Source: Sphingorhabdus pulchriflava
GTDB lineage: Bacteria > Pseudomonadota > Alphaproteobacteria > Sphingomonadales > Sphingomonadaceae
Direction: 5' to 3'
NCBI RefSeq assembly: GCF_003367235.1
Contig: NZ_QRGP01000002.1
Coordinates: forward strand, 1-64,000
DNA length: 64,000 nucleotides
Shown: one piece after another, positions 15,686 to 24,100 of the stretch
How positions within the stretch are numbered: the stretch's first letter is position 1
Layout of the letters: every line of letters begins with the position of its first letter
The notes under the pieces: generated by a model
Told to the model about the DNA's origin: nothing
Databases searched by the model: none
What the model saw: the letters and a program-made list of their open reading frames with translations, nothing else
Made by a program: the position numbers and the translations under genes

Positions 15686-16819
15686 ATGGAGCACATTGAG
15701 GTTGAAAGAGCTGTCTCAACCATTGGCAACCGGACTTTAGCCGGCAGCAATGTAGAAGGCTTAGCAGACGGACGAAGTTCGGCTCGGGATGATGCAAGAG
15801 CAACGATTATCGCTCTTGGCCATGCTGCCAAAAAGATGGTGTTGACTGGACAACTGAGACATTTTGCAGAGTTGTGCGATAGGGCGGATTGGCTGTTTGA
15901 CGGCACTTCGTTTCAAAATACCGAGCTGCTTCCTGATCGCATCAGCGTGGAAGCCGACCTCACAATAATGGCGAATATGCTGGATCATGGATATTCAGCC
16001 ACAATGATTTCGCAGTTGGTCAGCCTTTTCGGTGTAATCAACGGGCCGATAAGCGCGATGGGTCTCGTGACCGCACCAACGCTGGCAGACGCGCTGCATA
16101 TATTAAGAAGGATAATTGTGGTAAATAATCCACATGTAGAAATAGATATAAATCCAATAGATGATGAATTCGAAATTATTTTCAGATCATGTGCACCACC
16201 GGGAATTTTTCGTGAATTTTATACATTATCAATTTTTGCTGTAATGGCGCATGTTATCATTCGTTTTGTTCCGAAATCACAAAATGTTTTGCGGTTCGAA
16301 CTCGATTTTGAACCTGAATCTGGAATCGTCGAAGCAATAGGGATATTGTCCCGGGATATTAAATCGGGCGTGGCATCGACCCGGATAATTGGCCAAAGCA
16401 ACTGGCTCAGCCTGCCTAACGTCACCTTCGATCGTTCATTTTGGGAGCTATCTCTCGACCGCGTCCAAAACCTGGAGTCTGACAGTGAAGTCCCAAATAT
16501 CGAGCAACGGGTCCGCCGATACATAAAAACCGCGCTGGTTCAGGAAAAACGCGTTCCGAGATTGAAACAAATTGCGGCGTTGGAAGGCGTTTCCGAACGG
16601 ACCATGTTGCGCATGCTAGCGGAAAACGACCTTAGCTTTCACATCATTTCCGAAGATGTAAGGCGGGTAATGGCGACGGAGATGATCAGCCTGCCGTCAG
16701 TTCCGCTGTCAGAGATTTCCGAATCCCTCGGCTTTACCGATCTTTCGAGCTTCAGTCGTTCATTCCGGAAATGGTTTGGCGCAACCCCGGGCCAGTATCG
16801 GAAATCTCAGGAACGTTAG
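15686..16819 (+). CDS. AraC-family transcriptional regulator (second paralogue)
   Basis: A 377-residue protein, the same length as the regulator at 6224, with matching blocks: LPDRISVEADLTIMANMLDHG in the N-terminal region, RVPRLKQIAALEGVSERT, and SLGFTDLSSFSRSFRKWFGA in the C-terminal HTH. The ATG at 15686 has AAGGG nine bases upstream. Bases 16100-16270 are AT-richer than the surroundings. It is divergent from the operon behind site B, mirroring the arrangement of the first regulator and site D. The N-terminal ligand region differs more between the two than the DNA-binding part, so they may respond to different signals at the same sites (inference). Confidence 0.92.
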   Translation: MEHIEVERAVSTIGNRTLAGSNVEGLADGRSSARDDARATIIALGHAAKKMVLTGQLRHFAELCDRADWLFDGTSFQNTELLPDRISVEADLTIMANMLDHGYSATMISQLVSLFGVINGPISAMGLVTAPTLADALHILRRIIVVNNPHVEIDINPIDDEFEIIFRSCAPPGIFREFYTLSIFAVMAHVIIRFVPKSQNVLRFELDFEPESGIVEAIGILSRDIKSGVASTRIIGQSNWLSLPNVTFDRSFWELSLDRVQNLESDSEVPNIEQRVRRYIKTALVQEKRVPRLKQIAALEGVSERTMLRMLAENDLSFHIISEDVRRVMATEMISLPSVPLSEISESLGFTDLSSFSRSFRKWFGATPGQYRKSQER

Positions 16820-16879
16820 GCTTGCAACTGCTGCAATCAGCTAGTCCAGATGGCTTGGGTTTGGCATGGCCATTCCGTC

Positions 16880-17287
16880 TTAGTTATTGATCTGGATAGT
16901 TTGAACGCCACCTTTGTTGTGACCCTCATCTAGCCCGACGCCTGCATCGTTGCAGCGGTTGAATATACCTCATTGCAAAGGCTACATTCCGTGCTGGCGT
17001 TCCATGAAGGTGTGCAGCACCTTCTTGAATGTGGCACCGCCTATCACGTGCCTGAGTATCAGATGGCTGGGTATTGCTCTGCCATATTGGTTGAATGGGA
17101 ATGCCGGAGTCTGACCATACAGCGAACCACAGGGTACAATGTCATGCTTGTGAGCCTCGCTGTCAGTCCCCAACGTCGTGAATGTCTCGGATACTTCCTT
17201 AGCCACTGGACTTCCCCACCAAACGAAGCATTGGTTGCAACGCGCATAGCGTTGTCGATGACGCGCCGCACACCTGACCATCCCCAA
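16880..17287 (-). pseudogene. decayed M1 aminopeptidase fragment
   Basis: Minus-strand translation of about 16980-17170 (SLYGQTPAFPFNQYGRAIP and FKKVLHTFMERQHG) aligns with the M1 enzyme at 10913 (TMYGQAPVFGFNQYGKAAL, FKKALHEFMGRWHG). In the same frame, past a TAG and a TGA, GIFN.CNDAGVG and HNKGG match DMFNSFNNAGVG and RNKGG of the intact protein with the intervening residues deleted. The zinc-site region is absent. The fragment ends close to the recombinase module that starts at 17352. The limits are approximate. Confidence 0.8.
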
Positions 17288-17351
17288 TGGTCAGGCCTTG
17301 GTCGGTAGGGGCGGCAATGTGCTGCTCCTCTCGAACCAGGAAACACCAATC

Positions 17352-17600
17352 ATGACAAAATCAGCAAATGGCGCGGGAGCGAATGTCACAGTAGACACTC
17401 CGCGCGTGACCAAAGCAGCCCAGCTTCTGACCCTCCTGCAGACCGGAACCGGCGCGAGCTTGGAGGAGATGGTCGAGGCAACCGGCTGGCAATCGCACAC
17501 CGTGCGCGCTGCGATGACGGGCCTCCGCAAGAAAGGCCATGTTGTCGAAAAGCATGTTGAGGGAAACACTACCATTTGGTCGGTGAAGCCTACCGCATGA
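17352..17600 (+). CDS. DUF3489 protein (recombinase-associated)
   Basis: An 82-residue protein starting at ATG 17352 (AGGAA upstream). The core LLQTGTGASLEEMVEATGWQ followed by SHTVRAAMTGLRKKGH is the winged-helix-like DUF3489 pattern. Its stop overlaps the next start as ATGA. In alphaproteobacteria DUF3489, DUF2924 and a serine recombinase commonly occur together, and it may act as accessory or directionality factor; its real role is not known to me. Confidence 0.85.
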   Translation: MTKSANGAGANVTVDTPRVTKAAQLLTLLQTGTGASLEEMVEATGWQSHTVRAAMTGLRKKGHVVEKHVEGNTTIWSVKPTA

Positions 17601-18019
17601 TCAAGGCTAAGAAACAGGCTGCTGTCCGTGACGAGGTCGCCAGCCTTCAATCGATGACCTTGTCTGAACTTCGGATGCTGTGGGCGGCCCGCTTCGGTGC
17701 GCCGCCCAAACAGCGTTCGGTCGAACTGTTGCGCCGAGTGCTGGCGTGGCGATTGCAAGCGGAGGCCTTTGGCGGACTCGATGCAGTTACGGTTCGATTG
17801 CTGGGTAGCGAGCGGCCGCTGGTGATGGTTGCCGAACAACCAGGAACCAGACTGGCGCGCGACTATGCGGGCAAGCGTCATGAGGTCGTGATGCTTGTGG
17901 AGGGCGTCCTCTATGATGGCGCGACCTATGGCAGCCTGTCGGAGGTAGCGAGACTGATCACCGGCCAGCGTTGGAATGGCCCGCGCTTCTTTGGCCTGCG
18001 CCGCGAGAATGTCCGATGA
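17597..18019 (+). CDS. DUF2924 protein (recombinase-associated)
   Basis: A 140-residue protein. The ATG at 17597 overlaps the previous stop by four bases (ATGA), and its own stop overlaps the recombinase start the same way. It shows the DUF2924 pattern: ELRMLWAARFGAPPKQRSVE near the N-terminus and DGATYGSLSEVARLITGQRW at the C-terminus, the latter a small DNA-binding-like fold. Always seen next to large serine recombinases, so a helper in recombination is likely. Confidence 0.88.
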   Translation: MIKAKKQAAVRDEVASLQSMTLSELRMLWAARFGAPPKQRSVELLRRVLAWRLQAEAFGGLDAVTVRLLGSERPLVMVAEQPGTRLARDYAGKRHEVVMLVEGVLYDGATYGSLSEVARLITGQRWNGPRFFGLRRENVR

Positions 18020-19632
18020 AACAACTGCGCTGTGCTATCTACACAAGGAAGTCGACCGAGGAAGGCCTGGAGCAGGAGTTCAACAGCATCGATGCCCAGA
18101 GAGCGGCGTGCGAAGCGTACATATTGAGCCAGGCCGGTGAACGCTGGACTCTCCTTCCCCAATATTATGATGATGGGGGCTGGTCGGGCGGCAATATGGA
18201 GCGCCCTGCCCTTAAAAGCCTTCTTAAAGCCATTTCAGAAGGGCGTATCGATGTAGTGGTTGTCTATAAGGTGGACAGGCTTACCCGAAGCCTGATGGAC
18301 TTCGCCCGCATCGTTGAAAAGTTCGATGCGCATCAAGTCTCGTTTGTCAGTGTGACACAGGCGTTCAATACCACCAGCAGCATGGGACGCCTCACCTTGA
18401 TCGTGCTGCTGTCCTTTGCACAGTTTGAGCGTGAGGTGACGGGAGAACGTATACGCGACAAGATCGCCGCTTCCAAGGCGCGCGGGATCTGGATGGGTGG
18501 CAATTTACCGCTCGGCTATGATGTGAAGGACAGGAAGCTGTTCATCGTCGAAGACGAGGCCGAACTCGTTCGGTACATTTACAGCCGCTATCTCGAACTG
18601 GGCTCGGTCCTTCCGTTGGCGAAGGAGCTCGATGCGAGGGGCCACCGGACCAAACGTTGGACGTCCGCCAAAGGCAATGTGCTGGGTGGCTACCGGTTCA
18701 GCTGCGGAGCCATCTATCATATACTGGGCAACCGCATCTATCTCGGAGAGATCGTCCATAAGGGCAAAGCCTATGAAGGCGAGCATCCGGCAATCATCAC
18801 AAATGAACTGTTCGATGCCGTACAAACAAAGCTCGCGGCCAATCGCGTCAAGCGCACAAAGCGCAAGGAGAAGGCCACAGCCTCACCGCTTACGGGCAAA
18901 TTGTTCGATAGCGATAATCTCCCGATGCGTCCGACGTTCGGGCATGGGCGAGGTAAGAAGATCTACCGCTATTATGTGAGCGAGACGCTGCTTCCCATCG
19001 GCCAGTCCGCCAACGGTCATAATCGCAGCGGGATACGCCTATCTGCACCGCGGCTGGAACGCGTTATCGGTGCGACGCTCCTGTCGCTCTTGCCAGCACA
19101 CCCACCAGGAACCGATGCCGAAGCGGTGTTCAAAGCCATAGCGCGTGTTCGCGTCAAAGATACCAAGCTCAGGGTGCGGCTTGAGCTGGCCGCTCTGCTT
19201 GGCGCGGACGAGATTGATGAGGATGTGCTCGACCGCGCGCAACAGATCGATCCTACCGCTTTAATCGATGGACATCATCTGATCGTTACCATCAACGGCA
19301 CAGCAGCCCGGCGTGGCAGTACGCAATCCGCGCCAGACCACATTATCGACGATAGCGAGCGGCGGCGACTGCTGGTCGATCTCATTCGCAAGTCGCATCG
19401 GCAGCTTCAAAAGCTCAATGCTTCACCGCTCCATCCCGACGACCATATACATATGACGGCGCCCATCAATGAATGGGGACGGCAGCGGGTGGCGATCGGC
19501 CTGCTCGCGCCGGATATTCAGAAGATGTTGCTGCAAGGCAAGGCACCGCCGCATATCACGCCAGATCTGTTGCTCAACTCAGGCATTCCGATGGATTGGG
19601 AGGAGCAACGGCGGATGTTTGGTATGGGGTGA
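18016..19632 (+). CDS. large serine recombinase
   Basis: A 538-residue recombinase starting at ATG 18016, in an ATGA overlap with the DUF2924 gene. The resolvase domain (residues 1-150) has Ser13 in YTRKSTEEG, then DRLTRSLMDFARIVEKF and SFAQFEREVTGERIRDK; a recombinase domain and zinc-ribbon-like region follow to about residue 350, and the C-terminal part is typical of this subgroup. It probably moves or once moved the small DUF3489-DUF2924-recombinase element. No cargo and no convincing direct repeat is seen at its edges. It sits beside the decayed M1 copy, at the end of the AraC/CPBP region. Confidence 0.93.
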   Translation: MKQLRCAIYTRKSTEEGLEQEFNSIDAQRAACEAYILSQAGERWTLLPQYYDDGGWSGGNMERPALKSLLKAISEGRIDVVVVYKVDRLTRSLMDFARIVEKFDAHQVSFVSVTQAFNTTSSMGRLTLIVLLSFAQFEREVTGERIRDKIAASKARGIWMGGNLPLGYDVKDRKLFIVEDEAELVRYIYSRYLELGSVLPLAKELDARGHRTKRWTSAKGNVLGGYRFSCGAIYHILGNRIYLGEIVHKGKAYEGEHPAIITNELFDAVQTKLAANRVKRTKRKEKATASPLTGKLFDSDNLPMRPTFGHGRGKKIYRYYVSETLLPIGQSANGHNRSGIRLSAPRLERVIGATLLSLLPAHPPGTDAEAVFKAIARVRVKDTKLRVRLELAALLGADEIDEDVLDRAQQIDPTALIDGHHLIVTINGTAARRGSTQSAPDHIIDDSERRRLLVDLIRKSHRQLQKLNASPLHPDDHIHMTAPINEWGRQRVAIGLLAPDIQKMLLQGKAPPHITPDLLLNSGIPMDWEEQRRMFGMG

Positions 19633-19852
19633 ATGTCGGCTTTCGAGACATTTGCGACGTTCGTCGGCCGTGATGACTTTCTCAAAACCCGACATTCGTC
19701 TCGGCTACTGTCGCTAACTTTGTGAACCTTCGGTTAAACCAAATTGCCTCATGCTAGATACCGTCCATTCACCTGCTAATCCAGTTGGCGGGACGCTATT
19801 CCACGTAAATCCCCTCATGCTCGATTAGGCACTCGCCGATGGATTCCGATTC

Positions 19853-19886
19853 ATAACTTAATTGAGTTATGACTCAATTAAGTTAT
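19853..19886. promoter_or_regulatory. perfect 15+4+15 inverted repeat, probable TetR operator
   Basis: Arms ATAACTTAATTGAGT (19853-19867) and ACTCAATTAAGTTAT (19872-19886) are exact reverse complements around TATG. The element ends 34 bases before the ATG of the TetR gene, so it likely overlaps that gene's promoter and gives autorepression. A similar full site was not found directly upstream of the receptor gene at 20645. Confidence 0.75.
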
Positions 19887-19920
19887 TGCTCAGTTGGGTT
19901 GCTTGTGGCATGTGTGCATC

Positions 19921-20568
19921 ATGGGAAAAGCTGACAAACTCGAATCGACTCCAAATCCGCCTGCAAAAGCGCGGGTTCGTGGCGTTTCCAAAAATTCTGC
20001 TGAGGCGCGGCGCAAGATTCTTGATTCGGCGACACTGATCTTTGGCAAGCAGGGCTTTGCCCGCACCAAGACCGATGAGATCGCTGAACACGCAGGCTAT
20101 GGTCAGGCCACATTATTCTTCCATTTCAAAACCAAGGCAGGTTTGCTGGAGGCGTGTCTCGAGGAAGCATTGGAGCGCGCCAAAGCAAATCTGGTGCCTG
20201 CCGAAAATTCCGGGACTATTGATCTGATCCAACGCCTTGACCGCGCGTTTGACAATTCAACAACGGCCGACTTTTTCGCAAGAATGTTGGTTGAGTTTGG
20301 CGATAACTCGACCATCGGTCCTGTTTATGCCGATTTTCACGAACATCTGCGTCAGATGATCGCGGCGGAGTTAACGCGGGAAACAGGATCCGAGGGACGG
20401 CGCGCATATATCGCCGCTGCATCGATCCTTGTCATGATGGTCGGTGTCCACGCCGAGCAAAGGCTGGAAAACACGCGTTTTAGCCGTGCGGATTTCAGAG
20501 AAATGTTGATTGAGGTTACGCGGCTGGTGCTGCGTGACCTGGAAAAGCCCGTAGGGACCGGGCCATGA
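19921..20568 (+). CDS. TetR-family transcriptional regulator
   Basis: A 215-residue regulator. The ATG at 19921 is chosen; an in-frame TTG at 19894 is possible, and no strong ribosome site favours either. The N-terminal TetR HTH spans about residues 28-75 (ARRKILDSATLIFGKQGF, TKTDEIAEHAGYGQATLFFH) and an all-helical ligand domain follows. It is preceded by a perfect inverted repeat at 19853-19886 and followed, 76 bases later, by the TonB receptor gene. It probably controls itself and the catabolic run 20645-28635, with a ligand related to the imported substrate. Confidence 0.9.
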   Translation: MGKADKLESTPNPPAKARVRGVSKNSAEARRKILDSATLIFGKQGFARTKTDEIAEHAGYGQATLFFHFKTKAGLLEACLEEALERAKANLVPAENSGTIDLIQRLDRAFDNSTTADFFARMLVEFGDNSTIGPVYADFHEHLRQMIAAELTRETGSEGRRAYIAAASILVMMVGVHAEQRLENTRFSRADFREMLIEVTRLVLRDLEKPVGTGP

Positions 20569-20644
20569 TTTAAGTCCTTAATTTAAAATACAAAAAGGAT
20601 GTTCAATTCACTCGCTGCTTCAGCGGGATAGGGAGGTTTTGTCT

Positions 20645-23068
20645 ATGGCACAGGGTAATTTCAGGCTTGCATGCGCAAGCAGCATTTCAATTGCAGTTGC
20701 GTTGATGGCGGCACCTGCAATGGCGCAGGATTCGAATGCCGATGAAGCTGGCTTGGAGGAAATTGTTGTTACAGCGCAGCGTCGCGAACAGTCACTACAG
20801 GATGTGCCGATGGCCATCTCGGCTGTTTCCGGCGAAACGCTGCGCGATGCCGGTGCAATCGGGATCGACGGCCTCGCCAACCTAGTCCCCTCACTGGCCA
20901 CAGTTTCCAACAACCAGCCGCTTGCACAAAGCTACCGCATCCGCGGCCTCGGCACCGATCCGAACATCCCGACCTTCGAACCAAGCGTCGCGCTGTTCAT
21001 CGATGGCGTTTATCTGCCGCGCACCGGTCTGGGCGTAGAAGATTTGGTCGACATCGCGCGGATCGAAGTACTCAAGGGACCGCAATCCACCCTCTACGGC
21101 AAGAATGCCACGGCGGGGGTGATCAGCGTTGTTTCGGCTCGTCCATCCGACGAATTTGGCGGCAGCGTCGAAGCGTCGCTGTCGAATATCGAGGGTGGCC
21201 GGAATGCTACTGCCATGCGCTTCGCTGGCTCGCTGACGGGTCCACTTTCGGACCATGTGCGGGTGCGTTTGACCGGGGTCTATTATGATGCGGGGGCGAG
21301 CTTCCGCAATCTTGCGCCAGGCGCCGAGCAGGCCAACGAAGTGAAGCGCTACGCCCTGCGCGGGCAGGCCGAGTTTGACCTGAGCGATGCTGTCACCCTC
21401 AACCTGACAGCGGCGCGCAGCGAAGTTTTAGACAGCAACGGCATCAATCCCGATCTCTATCGCGGCGTTGCGCCTGAGCCCAGCTTCGTGCTCGACAACA
21501 ACGCGGCACTGAATGCGCTTTTCGGCGTGACGGCCTGCCCGGACAATAACCCTTCGAACCGGATTATCTGCACCACCGACCCGAACCGGTCGAACAGCAG
21601 CTTCGATATGGCCTCGGCAACGATCACGGCCGATCTCGGAATGGCGACACTTACCTCGATCACCGCTTGGTCGCAGTATGAGAGCGGACTGTTGGCGACT
21701 GACATCGATCAGGTCTCGCTGCCGCTGTTCACTTTCCGCGATACTCAAAAAGGCGATTCCTTCTCACAGGAAGTGCGCCTGGTTTCGCCGACCGGAGACA
21801 CCTTCGAATGGCTGGTGGGTGGCTATTATCTCGACACCAGCTTTGAGCGTGGTGATCGCGGCCAGACGCCAATGTTCGAAGTACAGGCCGCCGCGCCCCG
21901 CTTCTCCATCCCAGGTGCGCCGTCGCCGCTAATTGTCTACGGCCAGAATGGCGACAAGGGTTTCCTGGATTCCCGTGCAAGCTCGAAATATTTCGCGCTG
22001 TTCGGGCAGGCGACCTATCGATTCAGCGACATGTTCGCATTGACCGGCGGGCTGCGCTGGCAGACCGAGACCAAGAAGGCCTCAATCAATAACAGAGCGA
22101 CTTTCACCCCCAACCCCAACCTGCCCGCAGGCCACCCGCTGGCAGGCGTGAATTTCCTGACCGCAGTGTTGGTGCCCGCGGCAACCTTCCCAGCAGGCGT
22201 CAGGATCAATGGCGCCTTGCCCGAGGTGAAGGACGACAATGTTACCTGGAACGTTATCGCCAATTTCACGCCGAATGACGATACGCTGATCTATGCAAGC
22301 TTTGCCCGCGGCACCAAGTCGGGCGGGCACAATATCGGCTTCGGTAACGCCGTTCCTGCCCAGCGTGGGTTCGGTGCCGAAAAGGTCGATAACTGGGAAC
22401 TGGGCGGCAAGTTCGACCTGGCCGATCGCCGGGCGCGTCTGGCAGTGAGCCTGTTCCGGTCTGACTACACCAACTACCAGAACGCCGGTTTTGTTGGCTT
22501 GCAATATCTGGTCAACAATGCGGACAAGGTACGGGTCACTGGCATGGAGGCTGAAGGAACCTTCCGACTTGCGGATGGCCTCACCATGAATCTGGGCGGT
22601 GCATATATCGATGCCAAGTTCCGCCAATATACGGGCGGTGCCTGCTGGTTTGGGCGTGCGCCCAATGCCAATCCAACTCCGACAGGGGTATTCACCAGCT
22701 GTGATCTGTCCGGTTCTCAATTGCCGCTGGCACCCAAGTGGCGAATGACCGGCGCACTGCAATATGAGCATCAGTTGTCGGTGGGAGAGCTTTACGCCCG
22801 CACCGATCTGAACTGGCAGAGCAAAGCAAACGTCAACAGCGCCAGCCTTGATCCGCGCCATGTTCAAAAAGCCTTCGCACTTGTGAACGCACGGATGGGC
22901 ATGCGCTTTGACAATGGGCTGGACCTGGCATTCTGGGCGAGCAATCTGTTTGACAAAACCATCGTGCAGCAATCGGGCGTGTTGAGTTTCTTTGGAACAA
23001 CATCCGGCTATCAGAGCTTCCTTGGCGCACCGCGTCAGGTGGGCGTGACTGCCCGGTTCGGGTTTTGA
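20645..23068 (+). CDS. TonB-dependent outer-membrane receptor
   Basis: An 807-residue protein starting at ATG 20645 (GGGAGG upstream), with a signal peptide ending APAMAQ. A TonB-box-like segment LEEIVVTAQRRE is followed by the plug (DVPMAISAVSGETLRDAG ... VLKGPQSTLYGKNATAGV) and a 22-strand barrel ending ARFGF. This CirA/FecA-like subgroup is expanded in sphingomonads and often imports organic nutrients rather than iron. It leads the run of catabolic genes, and the hydrolase gene starts three bases after its stop, so it likely imports the compound they break down. Confidence 0.93.
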   Translation: MAQGNFRLACASSISIAVALMAAPAMAQDSNADEAGLEEIVVTAQRREQSLQDVPMAISAVSGETLRDAGAIGIDGLANLVPSLATVSNNQPLAQSYRIRGLGTDPNIPTFEPSVALFIDGVYLPRTGLGVEDLVDIARIEVLKGPQSTLYGKNATAGVISVVSARPSDEFGGSVEASLSNIEGGRNATAMRFAGSLTGPLSDHVRVRLTGVYYDAGASFRNLAPGAEQANEVKRYALRGQAEFDLSDAVTLNLTAARSEVLDSNGINPDLYRGVAPEPSFVLDNNAALNALFGVTACPDNNPSNRIICTTDPNRSNSSFDMASATITADLGMATLTSITAWSQYESGLLATDIDQVSLPLFTFRDTQKGDSFSQEVRLVSPTGDTFEWLVGGYYLDTSFERGDRGQTPMFEVQAAAPRFSIPGAPSPLIVYGQNGDKGFLDSRASSKYFALFGQATYRFSDMFALTGGLRWQTETKKASINNRATFTPNPNLPAGHPLAGVNFLTAVLVPAATFPAGVRINGALPEVKDDNVTWNVIANFTPNDDTLIYASFARGTKSGGHNIGFGNAVPAQRGFGAEKVDNWELGGKFDLADRRARLAVSLFRSDYTNYQNAGFVGLQYLVNNADKVRVTGMEAEGTFRLADGLTMNLGGAYIDAKFRQYTGGACWFGRAPNANPTPTGVFTSCDLSGSQLPLAPKWRMTGALQYEHQLSVGELYARTDLNWQSKANVNSASLDPRHVQKAFALVNARMGMRFDNGLDLAFWASNLFDKTIVQQSGVLSFFGTTSGYQSFLGAPRQVGVTARFGF

Positions 23069-23071
23069 TCG

Positions 23072-24061
23072 ATGCGCGGCGGAGGGGGACGATTTTCAAG
23101 TGCAGCGCTTCTTGCGACACTAGGCGTTCTGTTCTCCGCCGCAGTCATGGCGGGTCCGGGCAGAGCCGACGCGAGAGAAGCGCCGCCTGAGATTGTCACG
23201 CTTGGCACCATGGCTGGACCGATGGCGAACCCGTTACGCGGCCAGCCTGCAACACTACTCCACTGGGCAGGCGGTATGATCTTGGTCGATGCTGGCGACG
23301 GCACAGTCGAGCAAATGGCACGCGCCGGTTTTGATTCAGTACCGCTCAAAACTGTGGTGATCACCCATATCCATGCCGATCATATCGGCGGGCTGTTTGC
23401 GCTGCTTTCCCGTCGGTATCAGTTGATGGATCCGCCGATTACCATCTATGGGCCACCCGGGACGCAGGCGTTGGTTGCGGGGCTAGTCGCCGCGATGGAG
23501 CCGCTAAAGCTTACCAGTCCCGCTTTGCCGGGCGCGCCGCTGCGGCCGCCGGCTGATGGAGTGAAAGTGGTCGAGATTGGCGACGGTGCCGAGCTGACCA
23601 TTGAAGGCGTGTCGGTGCGCGCGGTCGCCAATAAGCATTATCTCACCGACAGCAACGCACCCGATTCGGCACAGGCACAATCGCTTTCACTGCGTTTCGA
23701 GCTTCCCGGGCGCAGTGTGGTTCTGACCGGCGATACTGGTCCGAGCGAGCCTGTAATCGCACTGGCGCGCGGTGCGGATGTGCTGGTTTCTTCGATTCTT
23801 GACCTTGACGCCGCAGTCGCAGCAATTCGCGCCAGTCGGCCCAATGCGCCAGCCGCCTTTTATAATGCGGCACGCGCGCATTTTGCCCAGCATCATTTGA
23901 GCCCAGAAGCTGCCGGTCAACTGGCCCAGTCGGCAGGCGTGAAGCGGGTGGTCTTCACGCATATCGGTATCACGCCTGACCGGATGAAAGCGGCGAAGGC
24001 GGAGCTTAAGAAAACATGGAAAGGGCCGGTTGTGTTTGCACATGATCTTGGCCGCTATTGA
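23072..24061 (+). CDS. exported metallo-beta-lactamase-fold hydrolase
   Basis: A 329-residue protein with a signal peptide (LATLGVLFSAAVMAGPGRADA) and the zinc motif HIHADH at residues 99-104, plus a GDTG metal ligand near 215 and a C-terminal HIG. The fold covers lactonases, arylsulfatases, RNases and others; a periplasmic lactonase or esterase acting on the imported substrate fits the neighbours. The start lies three bases after the receptor stop, implying co-expression. Substrate not inferable. Confidence 0.88.
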   Translation: MRGGGGRFSSAALLATLGVLFSAAVMAGPGRADAREAPPEIVTLGTMAGPMANPLRGQPATLLHWAGGMILVDAGDGTVEQMARAGFDSVPLKTVVITHIHADHIGGLFALLSRRYQLMDPPITIYGPPGTQALVAGLVAAMEPLKLTSPALPGAPLRPPADGVKVVEIGDGAELTIEGVSVRAVANKHYLTDSNAPDSAQAQSLSLRFELPGRSVVLTGDTGPSEPVIALARGADVLVSSILDLDAAVAAIRASRPNAPAAFYNAARAHFAQHHLSPEAAGQLAQSAGVKRVVFTHIGITPDRMKAAKAELKKTWKGPVVFAHDLGRY

Positions 24062-24100
24062 GAGAGACCGAGCGATGGCCCATTTGAGGAAAAGCAAAAG

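Larger units (their letters stand above)
17352..19632 (+). mobile_element. putative small integrative element (DUF3489-DUF2924-recombinase)
   Basis: Three translationally coupled genes and nothing else recognisable, placed between a truncated aminopeptidase pseudogene and an unrelated TetR cluster. Ends are not defined: I could not find attL/attR repeats. It may be a decayed or fixed element. Confidence 0.5.

Noticed and set aside
19632-19700. Short inverted pair AATGTCGG / CCGACATT after the recombinase gene
   Set aside because: Arms are only eight bases, 50 bases apart, with no matching copy at the left end of the module, so I do not call it an attachment site or terminator.
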